Positions 20,880-30,417 of a DNA stretch of 64,000 nt are shown here, piece by piece. Every line of letters starts with the position of its first letter. The stretch's first letter is position 1. The notes beneath the pieces are model-generated. The model did no database searches and was not told where the DNA came from. It saw only the letters and a program-made list of their open reading frames with translations. Position numbers and translations under genes: made by a program. Source of the DNA: an uncultured Prevotella sp. (GTDB taxonomy: Bacteria > Bacteroidota > Bacteroidia > Bacteroidales > Bacteroidaceae). Where the stretch lies: NCBI GenBank assembly GCA_944319815.1, contig CALUEX010000048.1, positions 1 to 64,000 of the forward strand, written 5' to 3'.

Positions 20880-21950
20880 TTAATCCTTAAAGTCAAGCAT
20901 ACCTTCTATCCATTTTCCGCGCCTTACTTCATCAGGTGGATTTGAAACCGACAAACCGATGAGCCTGACCGGTTTTGATTTATAGTCAACTTGGCCAAGC
21001 AGCAGCTTAGCTATTGGCAAAATGTCTTCCTTTGTTTCAAGTACATTGCTTACCGTATGACTACGGGTTATCTGCGTAAAATCGTAAAACTTGATTTTCA
21101 ATGTCAATGTATAACCCTTGAAATCGCTTTTGCGCAACCTGCCAACAAGTTCTATGACAATGTGGTATAACTCTATCAAAATGGCCGACTTCCTGTGCAG
21201 GTCGTCCAGGAATGTTTGTTCACACCCTACTGACTTACGTATCCTTACGGGCTCTACTTGCCTATCGTCAATCCCCCTTGCAAAGTTATAATACACAATT
21301 CCCGCCTTTCCGAAAACATCAGTAAGATGGCCGAGTGAGCACTTCCTAAGCTGGCTGCCGTTGAATATCCCCATCTTGTGCATCTCTTGCGCCGTCTTGG
21401 GGCCAACACCCCAAAACTTCTCAATAGGAAGTTCGGATATAAAGTCGAGAGCTTCCTCCTCGTCAATCACATACATCCCGTCAGGTTTGTTGTAATCTGA
21501 TGCGATTTTGGCCAAAAACTTATTGTATGACACACCGGCCGATGCCGTAAGCAACAGTTCGTCACGGATAGCCTGCCTGATGTTCCTGGCTATTTCCGTT
21601 GCCGACATACCACAGTCGCAATCAGTAACGTCGAGGAAAGCCTCGTCTATCGATAGCGGCTCAATAATGTCTGTATATCGCCTGAATATCTCGCCTACCC
21701 GTCCGGAAACATCTTTGTAGTGAGCATGGTTTGACGAAACAATAATAAGCTGTGGGCACAACATCTTGGCCCTGGCCATCGACATAGCCGAATGCACACC
21801 AAACCTGCGCGCCTCATAGCTTGCCGTGGACACGACACCGCGCGGCCCGTCAAATCCTACTGCTATAGGCTTGCCGCGAAGCTCAGGCTTGTCTCTTTGC
21901 TCTACGGAGGCAAAAAAGGCATCCATGTCTATGTGTATAATCTTGCGCAT
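20880..21950 (-). CDS. dinB: DNA polymerase IV (Y family)
   Basis: Error-prone translesion polymerase. The 356 residues open with 'MRKIIHIDMDAFFASVEQRD', holding the first catalytic Asp and steric gate Phe region, and carry 'SIDEAFLDVTD' with the second catalytic acidic pair near residue 104, 'TASAGVSYNKFLAKIASD', and the helix-hairpin-helix stretch 'FWGVGPKTAQEMHKMGI'. A C-terminal little-finger domain is present; no beta-clamp motif was confidently identified. It is a single gene, divergent from a long gap before engB. Confidence 0.95.
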   Translation of the reverse strand: MRKIIHIDMDAFFASVEQRDKPELRGKPIAVGFDGPRGVVSTASYEARRFGVHSAMSMARAKMLCPQLIIVSSNHAHYKDVSGRVGEIFRRYTDIIEPLSIDEAFLDVTDCDCGMSATEIARNIRQAIRDELLLTASAGVSYNKFLAKIASDYNKPDGMYVIDEEEALDFISELPIEKFWGVGPKTAQEMHKMGIFNGSQLRKCSLGHLTDVFGKAGIVYYNFARGIDDRQVEPVRIRKSVGCEQTFLDDLHRKSAILIELYHIVIELVGRLRKSDFKGYTLTLKIKFYDFTQITRSHTVSNVLETKEDILPIAKLLLGQVDYKSKPVRLIGLSVSNPPDEVRRGKWIEGMLDFKD

Positions 21951-21963
21951 TCTGTTTGTCCGC

Positions 21964-21994
21964 CTGGCGCCAAAACGATATACTGCTGCGCCAG
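21964..21994. repeat. Inverted repeat in the dinB leader
   Basis: CTGGCGC and GCGCCAG separated by 17 bp, between the dinB -7 box and its start codon. It could be an operator or an RNA hairpin; no known LexA box is recognised. Confidence 0.5.
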
Positions 21995-22003
21995 AAGCGT
22001 ATG

Positions 22004-22011
22004 CAAAAGTA
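22004..22011 (-). promoter_or_regulatory. -7 box of dinB
   Basis: TACTTTTG on the minus strand matches TAnnTTTG, 53 bp before the start codon; the -33 box is not evident. Confidence 0.55.
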
Positions 22012-22455
22012 GTAAATTAACATTGAACATAGAACTATAGCGATGAAAACCGTCAAAAATTTTTGCATGGAAACACCCTGCATACAAGCGTAAGGCATCA
22101 CTCCCGTACTTGCAACATTAGAAACTTGTTTTTAAGAAGAAACTGTATATTCTTTGTTAATGCCTCGAAAATACATCTCAATCCATTTAACAAAAAAATC
22201 AAAACAGTTTCTTAAAATCCGTCACACACCATGCAAGGCAATAAAGCCGTATCGAGCCATTATGTCAAAAAATCGCCATAAATCATTACTTATTGAAATT
22301 CCATGACACGTAAAAAAGGGACTTTACATTGAAATAAACTATCCGGACGAAAATAACCGGGAAATATATGCCTAATCGTATGTTACTGATACACACATGA
22401 TTATAAAAGAAATCATGGTTGGCGATACCGTGAAAACCTATTGGGGTTGAAGTAA

Positions 22456-22521
22456 AACGGCACATATTGACTTCTCAAAGGGCACAATTTACATCCTTGA
22501 ATATGGCACTTTAACTATCGT
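22456..22521. repeat. 22-bp degenerate repeat array (locus 3)
   Basis: Two clean 22-bp units (AACGGCACATATT, AAGGGCACAATTT) and a third shifted by 2 bp (ATATGGCACTTT). Two more broken units (GTGACATCTTT, GTGACATTTTG) appear around 22650-22675. Confidence 0.6.
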
Positions 22522-22787
22522 TATACGGTTTTTTGTTGGGAAAATGAAACTTTTAAACATGAAACGACTGGTTTATAGGCGCCATGACTAAGATTTTGAT
22601 ATTCATATATAGCAAAATGCCGTACTCACATTAGCTATTTCATAAAAAAGACGTGACATCTTTAAAGTGACATTTTGTAAAATAACGCTCCCCCATTCAA
22701 AATGCCGACAACACAATCCTCCCTGCATCCCATTCCACCGCCAAGTACCACTGTACGGTAAAAAACACGAGGCAAAAAACTGATTAA

Positions 22788-22819
22788 TTTGCTATTACGA
22801 ACAAAAAAGCGTATCTTTG
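22788..22819 (+). promoter_or_regulatory. Promoter of engB
   Basis: TTTG (22788-22791), 20 bp spacer, TATCTTTG (22812-22819): full Bacteroidetes pattern, leaving a leader of about 130 nt before engB. Confidence 0.75.
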
Positions 22820-22954
22820 CACGTTGAAAAAAGCATCGTGGCATTAACCATGGCCCCAATATTAAACAAAACGGTTTATACCTGAAACTTTCATGCCAAC
22901 ACGATGCGTCCACACACATGGGGCAAATCATAAACATAAAACAAAAACAAGATT

Positions 22955-23563
22955 ATGGATATAAAAACATCTGAATTCGTATTGAGCAGTCCTACCTGGA
23001 CTATGTGCCCAAAAGATGTAAAACCAGAATACGCTTTCATCGGCAGAAGCAATGTAGGAAAATCCAGCCTGATAAATATGCTCTGCAACCATAAAAACCT
23101 TGCCAAGACATCATCTACCCCCGGCAAGACATTGCTGATAAACCACTTCATTATCAACAAAGAATGGTATTTGGTTGACTTGCCGGGTTATGGATTTGCC
23201 AAAAGGTCGAAATCCGTGCAAAACAAATTGGAGCAGATGATAACGTCATACATCTTGCAACGTGAGCAACTTGTCAATGTATTCGTACTGATAGACATAC
23301 GCCACGGCTTCCAAGCAACAGACCGCGAATTCATCGACTGGTTAGGACGCAGCAGCATACCGTTCTCGATAATATTCACAAAGGCCGACAAGTTGGGCAC
23401 GCAGAAGGCCAAGCAGGCTGTAGACACGTATATGCAGAGCTTAACGGACACCTGGGAAGAACTACCGCCCCATTTTATAACAAGCAGTGAGAAAAAAATA
23501 GGCCGTGACGAGGTGATAGATTACATCGGCAGGATAAACACATCATTGAAACAAAACGACTAA
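22955..23563 (+). CDS. engB: Ribosome biogenesis GTPase EngB (YsxC/YihA)
   Basis: Small essential-type GTPase needed for assembly of the large ribosomal subunit. The 202 residues show G1 '[14 protein letters not shown]', G2 '[11 protein letters not shown]', G3 '[10 protein letters not shown]', and G4 'FTKADKL'. It is followed after only 7 bp by an Uup-type ABC-F gene, suggesting that two ribosome-linked NTPases are made together. Confidence 0.95.
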   Translation: MDIKTSEFVLSSPTWTMCPKDVKPEYAFIGRSNVGKSSLINMLCNHKNLAKTSSTPGKTLLINHFIINKEWYLVDLPGYGFAKRSKSVQNKLEQMITSYILQREQLVNVFVLIDIRHGFQATDREFIDWLGRSSIPFSIIFTKADKLGTQKAKQAVDTYMQSLTDTWEELPPHFITSSEKKIGRDEVIDYIGRINTSLKQND

Positions 23564-23570
23564 TGCATTT

Positions 23571-25352
23571 ATGTCCAGCCAGTTACCATATCTAGACGTA
23601 CAGCACCTTACAAAGTCGTTCGGTGCCCATATACTTTTTGAGGATATATCGTTCAGCGTGGCAGAGGGGCAAAAAGTAGGCCTCGTTGCCCGCAACGGTA
23701 CGGGCAAGTCTACCCTCCTGTCAATATTGACAGGTATCGAAGGATACGACTCTGGCAGCATAATATTCAAACGCGACTTGCGCATTGGCTATTTAGAGCA
23801 AACACCAAAGTTCTGCCCTGAAGACACCGTGCTTGAGGCTTGTTTCAACCATAAAGGCGACGAAGCAAAAGTATTGAAAGCCAAGCAAATACTTACCCAA
23901 CTAAAAATCGGCCGTCTTGACCAACTTATGGGCACGTTGAGCGGCGGGCAACAACGCCGTGTAGCCTTGGCCAACGTGTTAGTTACCGAACCGGATATGC
24001 TAATACTTGACGAACCGACCAATCATCTCGACCTCGATATGATAGAATGGCTCGAAGGATTTTTAGCAAAAGGCAACAAGACGTTGCTGATGGTGACGCA
24101 CGACAGGTTTTTCCTCGACAGGGTATGCTCGCTGATATTAGAACTTGACAACAAGACCATTTACACTTATCGTGGGAACTACAGCTATTACCTGGAAAAG
24201 CGCCAGGAACGAATAGACAACGCACGTGCCGAAATAGCCAGGGCCAATAACTTATACAGAAAAGAGCTCGACTGGATGCGCCGTATGCCACAAGCCCGTG
24301 CACACAAGGCCCGCTATCGCGAAGACGCATTCTATGAACTTGAGAAAGTTGCAAAACAGAGAATTGAGGAAAGGCAGCTCCGACTGAAATCGAGAAATGT
24401 GTACATAGGCAGCAAAATCTTTGAATGCCAGTATATATCAAAACAGTGGGGAGAAGACAAGGTTATACTGAAAGACTTTTACTACAACTTCGCCCGCTAT
24501 GAGAAAATGGGCATTGTTGGCAACAACGGCACCGGTAAATCAACTTTCATAAAGATGCTCTTAGGCTTGGAAAAGCCTGACAGCGGACGTTTTGACGTTG
24601 GTTCAACGGTAAAGTTCGGGTATTTCTCACAAGACGGAATGGTTTTTGACGAACAAAAGAAAGTCATCGACATTATCACCGACATTGCCGAATACATAGA
24701 TATGGGCGGTGGCAAACACCTATCGGCGTCACAGTTCCTGCAATATTTCCTTTTCACGCCCGAGCAGCAACATAATTATGTCTACAAATTAAGCGGAGGC
24801 GAAAAGCGCAAACTGTACCTATGTACAGTATTGATGAAAAATCCTAATTTTCTCGTATTGGATGAACCCACCAACGATTTGGACATACAAACTTTGCAGA
24901 TATTTGAAGAATACCTGGCAGACTTTCCTGGATGCGTAATCATTGTCAGCCATGACAGATATTTCATGGACAAGGTTGTAGACCATCTCTTGGTGTTCAA
25001 AGGGAACGGCGTTGTACAAGATTTTCCAGGAAACTATACGCAATACCGCGAATGGAATTCCTTGAAAAGTAAAAACGAGACAGCTCCTGTAAAAGAAGAC
25101 AAATCTACAAAGAGAAAACGCACTACCGAACAGCGGCACAAAATGACTTACAAGGAAAAGACGGAATACGCTCAACTGGAAAAAGACATTGCCGCCTTGG
25201 AAAAGGAAAAGAACTTAATCGAAGAACAACTATGCAGCGGCAATTTGTCGATAGAAGAATTGACGGAGAAAAGCAAAAGACTACCGGAAATCAAGGTTCT
25301 GCTCGACGAAAAAGAAATGCGGTGGCTGGAACTGTCAGAGATTGAAGACTAA
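23571..25352 (+). CDS. uup: ABC-F ATPase, Uup type
   Basis: Two full ATP cassettes without membrane segments: Walker A 'ARNGTGKSTLL' near residue 43 and 'GNNGTGKSTFI' near 323, signatures 'LSGGQQRRVAL' and 'LSGGEKRKLYL', Walker B with 'LDEPTNHLDLD' and '[11 protein letters not shown]'. A lysine- and glutamate-rich coiled coil forms the last 65 residues, the DNA/RNA-binding tail of Uup. Family members act on ribosomes and affect transposon excision in E. coli. Unlike the ABC-F protein near 7 kb both ATP sites look competent. 593 residues. Confidence 0.92.
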   Translation: MSSQLPYLDVQHLTKSFGAHILFEDISFSVAEGQKVGLVARNGTGKSTLLSILTGIEGYDSGSIIFKRDLRIGYLEQTPKFCPEDTVLEACFNHKGDEAKVLKAKQILTQLKIGRLDQLMGTLSGGQQRRVALANVLVTEPDMLILDEPTNHLDLDMIEWLEGFLAKGNKTLLMVTHDRFFLDRVCSLILELDNKTIYTYRGNYSYYLEKRQERIDNARAEIARANNLYRKELDWMRRMPQARAHKARYREDAFYELEKVAKQRIEERQLRLKSRNVYIGSKIFECQYISKQWGEDKVILKDFYYNFARYEKMGIVGNNGTGKSTFIKMLLGLEKPDSGRFDVGSTVKFGYFSQDGMVFDEQKKVIDIITDIAEYIDMGGGKHLSASQFLQYFLFTPEQQHNYVYKLSGGEKRKLYLCTVLMKNPNFLVLDEPTNDLDIQTLQIFEEYLADFPGCVIIVSHDRYFMDKVVDHLLVFKGNGVVQDFPGNYTQYREWNSLKSKNETAPVKEDKSTKRKRTTEQRHKMTYKEKTEYAQLEKDIAALEKEKNLIEEQLCSGNLSIEELTEKSKRLPEIKVLLDEKEMRWLELSEIED

Positions 25353-25397
25353 CTGTTAAAATTTAGTTAAAACAAAATAAGTAAAAGCCCCAAAGGC

Positions 25398-25427
25398 TTG
25401 TTTTTCAAGATAATTTCACTAATTTTG
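25398..25427 (+). promoter_or_regulatory. Promoter of rho
   Basis: TTG (25398-25400), 19 bp spacer, TAATTTTG (25420-25427). The start point would be near 25434, which supports the later start codon at 25507 and gives a leader of about 70 nt. Confidence 0.6.
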
Positions 25428-25506
25428 CACATCAATTAGAAATAACCAATCGTTTCCATTCGTGAAACGTTCCAATCAATTAAAATTCCACAATACATTA
25501 TTATTT

Positions 25507-27510
25507 ATGTACAGCAAAGACGAATTATTATCTAAAAATATTGCTGAACTTGAAGAAATTGCCGAACAGGTAGGCATCAAAATCAAGCAAAACGACAGCC
25601 AGGAAGATATTATCTACTCAATCCTTGACAAACAGGCGGAAGTTGAAGGCAACAAGAACCCGCTTGGAACTAAGAGGCGCAGGACTCGTATTGTAAAAAA
25701 AGATACGGACAGAGTGTATTCCGTGAACGGGAAAGAAGGCGAAAATTTTGACTTGAAAAAGAACAAGATGCCACAAGTCGAGACCCCGTCACTATTCAAT
25801 GATATACCCGCCGAGCCTACACCTGCTAAACCAAAAGCAACAAGGGGCAGGCCTAAAAAAACTGAACAAAAAAACGACGAAGTGCAACCTTTGGTTGACA
25901 ACATTGTACCTGTTGCGGAAGAACAGCCACAACCGACCGATAAACAGCCAGAGACAAGTCCAATGATGGATGAACCTGTAACCGAAACCACCGTGGACAC
26001 GGTAACGTCCGAGCAACCAACTGACGTCCCGGAACCATATACAGGTACAGAGGAAAACAATGATATGGCTGTTGTGCCAGAAGCAGAATACAATCCGGAA
26101 GATATAAATAAGGATACCAGTACACAGCCTGACTTGCTTGCACAATTACAAGCTAAAGTCAACGCACACAATGAGATAACAGACGGGAAGCGTGAAGCTA
26201 TGGCATCAGGTATATGGGAGAATGACCCGGGCGACGGGACTGACTTCATCACTGTTGTAGACTTGCCTATTGAAGACCAAATGGCGGTTCCCAACTTTGA
26301 TATGTTCGATAATCCGACCATTCCAATGGACATGAGTTCGGTTGCATATACCAACCACCAAGAACAGGAAATAACTGCGGCATTCGATTTTGAGGACATC
26401 ATCACTGCAAATGGCGTACTTGAAATAATGCCTGACGGTTATGGATTCTTGCGTTCAAGCGATTATAACTACCTTTCGTCACCTGATGACATATATGTGT
26501 CAATAACTCAAATAAAACGTTACGGATTGAAAACCGGCGACGTGGTTGAATGCCATGTTAGGCCACCTCATGACGGTGAAAAATATTTTCCGCTGACAAG
26601 CATCGACAAGATAAACGGACGCGACCCGTCGGAAGTGCGTGACCGAATACCTTTCGACCACCTAACCCCACTGTTCCCGGACGAAAAATTCACGTTGTGC
26701 GGAGATGCTTCAACTACAAACCTTAGCACGAGAATTGTTGACTTATTCTCTCCTATCGGTAAAGGGCAGCGTGCATTAATTGTTGCACAGCCCAAAACAG
26801 GTAAGACAATCTTGATGAAAGACATTGCAAATGCAATAGCAGCCAACCATCCTGAGGCATATCTAATGATGTTGCTTATAGACGAGCGTCCTGAAGAGGT
26901 TACGGATATGGCACGCACCGTAAACGCAGAGGTTATTGCCTCAACATTTGATGAGCCTGCAGAACGTCACGTCAAGATAGCTGGCATCGTACTTGAAAAA
27001 GCAAAGCGCATGGTAGAATGTGGGCATGATGTTGTAATATTCCTTGATTCTATTACACGCTTGGCGCGCGCTTATAACACTGTGGCTCCAGCGAGCGGAA
27101 AGGTGCTGACTGGTGGTGTTGACGCCAACGCATTACAAAAGCCCAAACGTTTCTTCGGTGCAGCAAGAAACATTGAAGGCGGAGGTTCTCTCACGATTGT
27201 GGCAACGGCGTTAATTGACACGGGCAGCAAAATGGACGAAGTTATATTCGAAGAATTTAAGGGTACAGGAAATATGGAACTTCAGCTTGACCGTAACCTT
27301 AGCAACAAGAGGATATTCCCTGCTGTCAATCTCGTGGCATCAAGCACAAGGCGCGATGACTTGCTGCAAGATAAACTTACTCTTGACCGTATGTGGGTTC
27401 TGCGTAAGTTTATTGCAGACATGAACCCGATAGAGGCGATGAATACCATTCATGACAGGATAATCCATACACGCAACAATGAGGAATTTCTTGCCACAAT
27501 GAATTCTTAA
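25507..27510 (+). CDS. rho: Transcription termination factor Rho with long disordered insert
   Basis: Hexameric RNA helicase that ends transcription. I start at 'MYSKDELLS', the usual Rho start; the ORF extends 45 bp upstream but that part is not Rho-like. Of 667 residues, 1-46 form the N-terminal helical domain, about 50-295 are a low-complexity acidic and Pro/Thr/Gln-rich insert with a small AT-hook-like 'TRGRPKK' (112-118), 300-375 the RNA-binding cold-shock fold ('[10 protein letters not shown]'), and the rest the RecA-type ATPase with P-loop QPKTGKT at 428-434. E. coli Rho has 419 residues and lacks the insert. In gut Bacteroides the insert drives phase separation. Confidence 0.97.
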   Translation: MYSKDELLSKNIAELEEIAEQVGIKIKQNDSQEDIIYSILDKQAEVEGNKNPLGTKRRRTRIVKKDTDRVYSVNGKEGENFDLKKNKMPQVETPSLFNDIPAEPTPAKPKATRGRPKKTEQKNDEVQPLVDNIVPVAEEQPQPTDKQPETSPMMDEPVTETTVDTVTSEQPTDVPEPYTGTEENNDMAVVPEAEYNPEDINKDTSTQPDLLAQLQAKVNAHNEITDGKREAMASGIWENDPGDGTDFITVVDLPIEDQMAVPNFDMFDNPTIPMDMSSVAYTNHQEQEITAAFDFEDIITANGVLEIMPDGYGFLRSSDYNYLSSPDDIYVSITQIKRYGLKTGDVVECHVRPPHDGEKYFPLTSIDKINGRDPSEVRDRIPFDHLTPLFPDEKFTLCGDASTTNLSTRIVDLFSPIGKGQRALIVAQPKTGKTILMKDIANAIAANHPEAYLMMLLIDERPEEVTDMARTVNAEVIASTFDEPAERHVKIAGIVLEKAKRMVECGHDVVIFLDSITRLARAYNTVAPASGKVLTGGVDANALQKPKRFFGAARNIEGGGSLTIVATALIDTGSKMDEVIFEEFKGTGNMELQLDRNLSNKRIFPAVNLVASSTRRDDLLQDKLTLDRMWVLRKFIADMNPIEAMNTIHDRIIHTRNNEEFLATMNS

Positions 27511-27580
27511 CTGAATCATGGTTGCAAAATTAAGCCCAAATCGGTCATTAGGGCTTAGGCGGATTATGTACTAATGCCAG

Positions 27581-27675
27581 ACGGTTTTTATTCCGTTTTG
27601 TCGAAGGCGTAGCGGGCTACGTCGAGACGGAACGGAAGAAAAGACGGCGGCAGAAGTGCATAAGACGGCAAGAAG
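27581..27675 (+). repeat. Gene-end repeat, copy A
   Basis: About 85 bp following rho, with core 'TTGTCGAAGGCGTAGCGGG' and a later 'AACGGAAGAAAA'. An inverted, diverged copy lies at 53772-53855 after the foldase gene. In this copy CGTAG CGGG CTACG can form a hairpin. Both copies lie just downstream of a gene and read in the gene's direction. Confidence 0.6.
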
Positions 27676-27747
27676 CAATAATATAACTATAGAAATTAAA
27701 ACATTGCGGTCTAATGACCGATTTGGGTTAAACTTTATATCTGAAAA

Positions 27748-27779
27748 TTTGTGCAAAAGAATAAAATTAAGTAACTTTG
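27748..27779 (+). promoter_or_regulatory. Promoter of tRNA-Arg
   Basis: TTTG (27748-27751), 20 bp, TAACTTTG (27772-27779), ending 12 bp before the mature tRNA. Confidence 0.85.
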
Positions 27780-27791
27780 CAACCGATTTGG

Positions 27792-27866
27792 GGTTCCGTA
27801 GCTCAGTTGGATTAGAGCAACGCCCTTCTAAGGCGTGGGTCTAGGGTTCGAATCCCTACGGAATCA
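27792..27866 (+). tRNA. tRNA-Arg (anticodon TCT)
   Basis: A full cloverleaf folds by eye: acceptor GGTTCCG / CGGAATC with one G-U pair, D arm GCTC...GAGC, anticodon arm ACGCC-CTTCTAA-GGCGT giving anticodon TCT (reads AGA/AGG), T arm TAGGG-TTCGAAT-CCCTA, discriminator A. CCA is not encoded. 75 nt. Confidence 0.96.
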
Positions 27867-27868
27867 CA

Positions 27869-27902
27869 AAAAAGGAGTACACTGTAATGTGTACTCCTTT
27901 TT
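27869..27902. terminator. Terminator after tRNA-Arg
   Basis: Perfect 14-bp stem AAAAAGGAGTACAC / GTGTACTCCTTTTT with a 6-nt loop; serves the tRNA and the converging esterase gene. Confidence 0.92.
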
Positions 27903-27924
27903 GCATATTAAATATTTGCACAAT

Positions 27925-28917
27925 TTATTTCATCCATATTGCCCCAGCGCGCATGACGAACTTAATAATTTTGCCCTTCGGTATCACAGGTTTCTTCCAC
28001 TCACCAGAACATACAAGGATTGTTGTTTCTTTTTCCATTGGCGCGTTGTCTACAGCTTCCTGAACGTCTGAATACAATCCGCTACCGTCTTTAGCTACTA
28101 CCATATCATAATGATGTATATACTTTTTCAATGCCGGTATTTCCATCGCCACAGCATCTGCCAGAAGCCCTGCTACTGTATATGCACCATATATGTTATA
28201 ATGAGTATTGTCTTGCCTTCCTTCAGGTAGGGATGGAACCTCTCCCGGCTTATACCAAACGTGTAATCCCTTCGAGCCTTCTGGACCAAGTCCTTGCTCC
28301 AATTCATGAGTAATTTTATTGGCATCGATAAACGGGACATCCATCTCTTTTGCAACATTTCGTGGAGATATTAAGTATGCTCCATGAGTATCTACTAATG
28401 TATCCCCGTCAACAAGCTGTTTAGATGAATTGTCACGTTTGTCATCATCCTCGACGGCTGTTTGACTATTGGCAAAATTACGCCTTACAACACTATTGAA
28501 CAATACAGGAATACCTCCCTTTAATCTTGTTTCACGCACAAATTTTCTCAAGTTCTCGTCAAATGTTGAACCCGGCTCTGTATGTCGAGCCGTGTCTTTT
28601 TTCTCATCGTTATGACCAAATTGTATGAAGACATAATCTCCGGGCATTACTTGGTTTATCACTTCATTCCAGTGTCCTTCCGAGATAAAACTTTTTGACG
28701 AACGGCCGTTTAACGCATGGTTATCAACCACAACATCGTCAGAGAAAAAATTTCTAAGCATCATGCCCCATCCTCTTTCCACTTTTCCTCCACTTACATC
28801 CTTGTTAGCCATGGTTGAATCACCAATCATAAAAATATGGAGTTTCCGGTCATTCTTAAAAGCAGAAAACAACGATGCACATAAGAACAATAATGCCAAT
28901 AACTTGATTTTCCTCAT
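27925..28917 (-). CDS. Rhamnogalacturonan acetylesterase (SGNH), truncated former fusion with pectinesterase
   Basis: Secreted deacetylase of pectin side structure. I start at 'MRKIKLLALLFL', which gives a signal peptide and avoids overlap with hisS; 330 residues. The SGNH hydrolase domain shows 'IFMIGDSTMANKD' with the nucleophile Ser, 'LNGRSSKSF', 'FIQFGHNDEK', and 'DNTHYNIYGA' with the catalytic Asp and His. From about residue 270 it turns into the start of a pectin methylesterase domain ('VVAKDGSGLYSDVQEAV') that stops after roughly 55 residues, where a full domain needs about 280. The stop lies 58 bp from the tRNA gene, so the second domain was probably lost by a deletion or rearrangement there. 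Confidence 0.82.
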   Translation of the reverse strand: MRKIKLLALLFLCASLFSAFKNDRKLHIFMIGDSTMANKDVSGGKVERGWGMMLRNFFSDDVVVDNHALNGRSSKSFISEGHWNEVINQVMPGDYVFIQFGHNDEKKDTARHTEPGSTFDENLRKFVRETRLKGGIPVLFNSVVRRNFANSQTAVEDDDKRDNSSKQLVDGDTLVDTHGAYLISPRNVAKEMDVPFIDANKITHELEQGLGPEGSKGLHVWYKPGEVPSLPEGRQDNTHYNIYGAYTVAGLLADAVAMEIPALKKYIHHYDMVVAKDGSGLYSDVQEAVDNAPMEKETTILVCSGEWKKPVIPKGKIIKFVMRAGAIWMK

Positions 28918-28933
28918 AATACAACTCGCTATT

Positions 28934-30301
28934 TTATCTTTTGTCACGAACAATGCTTATCATATCTTCCACTGATACCAACCGCTGTTGTCCTGTTACC
29001 ATATTTTTCAATGTAACTTTATTTTCTTTGATTTCATTTTCTCCAGCCAATGCTACATAACATATACCATTATTATTGGCATAGCTCATTTGCTTTTTCA
29101 TTTTTACTACGTCAGGATAAATTTCAGTAGCAATTCCACATTCACGAGCCTTGGCTATTATCGGCAAACAATATAAAGTTTCTTTTTCACCAAAATTGAT
29201 GAACAGCAGTTCTGTTCCATGTATGGCATCTTTGGGATAAAGGTTCAACGCGTTCAAGACGTCAAAAATCCTGTCAGCTCCAAATGAAATGCCGACTCCG
29301 CTAAGTCCAGGCATACCGAATATGCCTGTAAGGTTGTCATAACGACCGCCTCCTGTTATACTGCCTATTTGCACATCCAAGGCCTTTACCTCAAATATTG
29401 CACCTGTATAATAGTTAAGTCCCCTGGCCAAAGTAAGGTCAAACTGTATTTCATTTTCAATATCCAAATCACTTAACAATCCAAAAATACAGCGCAGCTC
29501 GTCAACACCCTTTCGGCCGATTTCCGAACTATCAAGTATTCCGCTGATTATACTAAGTTTTTCTTCGTTGTCGCCTTTAAGCGACATTAGCGGTTGCAGT
29601 TTATCAATTGCGTCCACACCCAGTCCGCAAGCAGCCAATTCGGCATTGACACCATCTATTCCAATTTTATCAAGTTTGTCAATAGCTACTGTTATATCAA
29701 CAATTTTATCCGCCTCACCAATATATTCTGCTATGCCAGTAAGAATTTTCCTGTTATTTATCTTAATCTGCACACGTATGCCAAAACGCTTAAATACAGT
29801 GTCGATAATCTGAATTAGCTCAACCTCATTCAATAAAGAAACACTCCCTACCACATCTGCGTCACACTGATAGAACTCACGATAACGTCCCTTTTGAGGT
29901 CTGTCAGCACGCCACACAGGCTGTATTTGATAACGTTTAAACGGCATTTGCAACTCGTCACGATGCATTACTACATACCTTGCAAATGGGACTGTAAGGT
30001 CATAACGCAGTCCTTTTTCACATAACTTTGCGGCTAAATGTAAAGAGTTGCCATCCAATAGTTCATCTTTGCTAATCTTGCTAAGATAATCACCGCTGTT
30101 AAGCACTTTGAATAACAACTTGTCTCCCTCTTCTCCGTATTTGCCGAGTAAAGTTTGCAGTGTCTCCATTGACGGCGTCTCTATCTGCCTGAAGCCATAC
30201 AACGCAAAAACAGACCTTATTGTATTAAAAATGTAATTGCGCTTAGACATTTCTAACGGAGAAAAATCTCGTGTCCCTTTGGGTATTGATGGTTTGTTCA
30301 T
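28934..30301 (-). CDS. hisS: Histidyl-tRNA synthetase
   Basis: Class II synthetase charging tRNA-His. The 455 residues carry motif 1 near '[20 protein letters not shown]', motif 2 '[25 protein letters not shown]', the histidine-binding '[14 protein letters not shown]', and motif 3 '[15 protein letters not shown]', then a C-terminal anticodon-binding domain. It lies 16 bp before the acetylesterase gene, which it probably drags into its transcript. Confidence 0.97.
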   Translation of the reverse strand: MNKPSIPKGTRDFSPLEMSKRNYIFNTIRSVFALYGFRQIETPSMETLQTLLGKYGEEGDKLLFKVLNSGDYLSKISKDELLDGNSLHLAAKLCEKGLRYDLTVPFARYVVMHRDELQMPFKRYQIQPVWRADRPQKGRYREFYQCDADVVGSVSLLNEVELIQIIDTVFKRFGIRVQIKINNRKILTGIAEYIGEADKIVDITVAIDKLDKIGIDGVNAELAACGLGVDAIDKLQPLMSLKGDNEEKLSIISGILDSSEIGRKGVDELRCIFGLLSDLDIENEIQFDLTLARGLNYYTGAIFEVKALDVQIGSITGGGRYDNLTGIFGMPGLSGVGISFGADRIFDVLNALNLYPKDAIHGTELLFINFGEKETLYCLPIIAKARECGIATEIYPDVVKMKKQMSYANNNGICYVALAGENEIKENKVTLKNMVTGQQRLVSVEDMISIVRDKR

Positions 30302-30333
30302 TTGTTTATAGTTAAGCTAAAATAAAACCAAAA

Positions 30334-30391
30334 AAGTTAAAGCCTGACGCTTATCGACAATTTAACGCCAATACCGTCACGGCTTTAACTT
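30334..30391 (-). terminator. Terminator after purA
   Basis: An 11-bp stem AAGTTAAAGCC / GGCTTTAACTT extended by TGACG / CGTCA with one bulge, and a T-run on the minus strand. It separates purA from hisS. Confidence 0.75.
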
Positions 30392-30417
30392 CTTTTAGAT
30401 ATTGATATTATAAAACA

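Larger units (their letters stand above)
21951..22954. other. 1-kb intergenic region between dinB and engB
   Basis: No reading frame here looks real. Seen from left to right: an inverted repeat CTGGCGC N17 GCGCCAG (21964-21994) beside the dinB promoter, a dinB -7 box (TACTTTTG on the minus strand, 22004-22011), a 14-bp imperfect inverted repeat (TTTTAAGAA...ACTGT at 22130-22146 with its complement at 22204-22217), 22-bp repeat units (22456-22521), and the engB promoter. The long leader before engB (about 130 bp) has no structure I could recognise. Confidence 0.6.
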
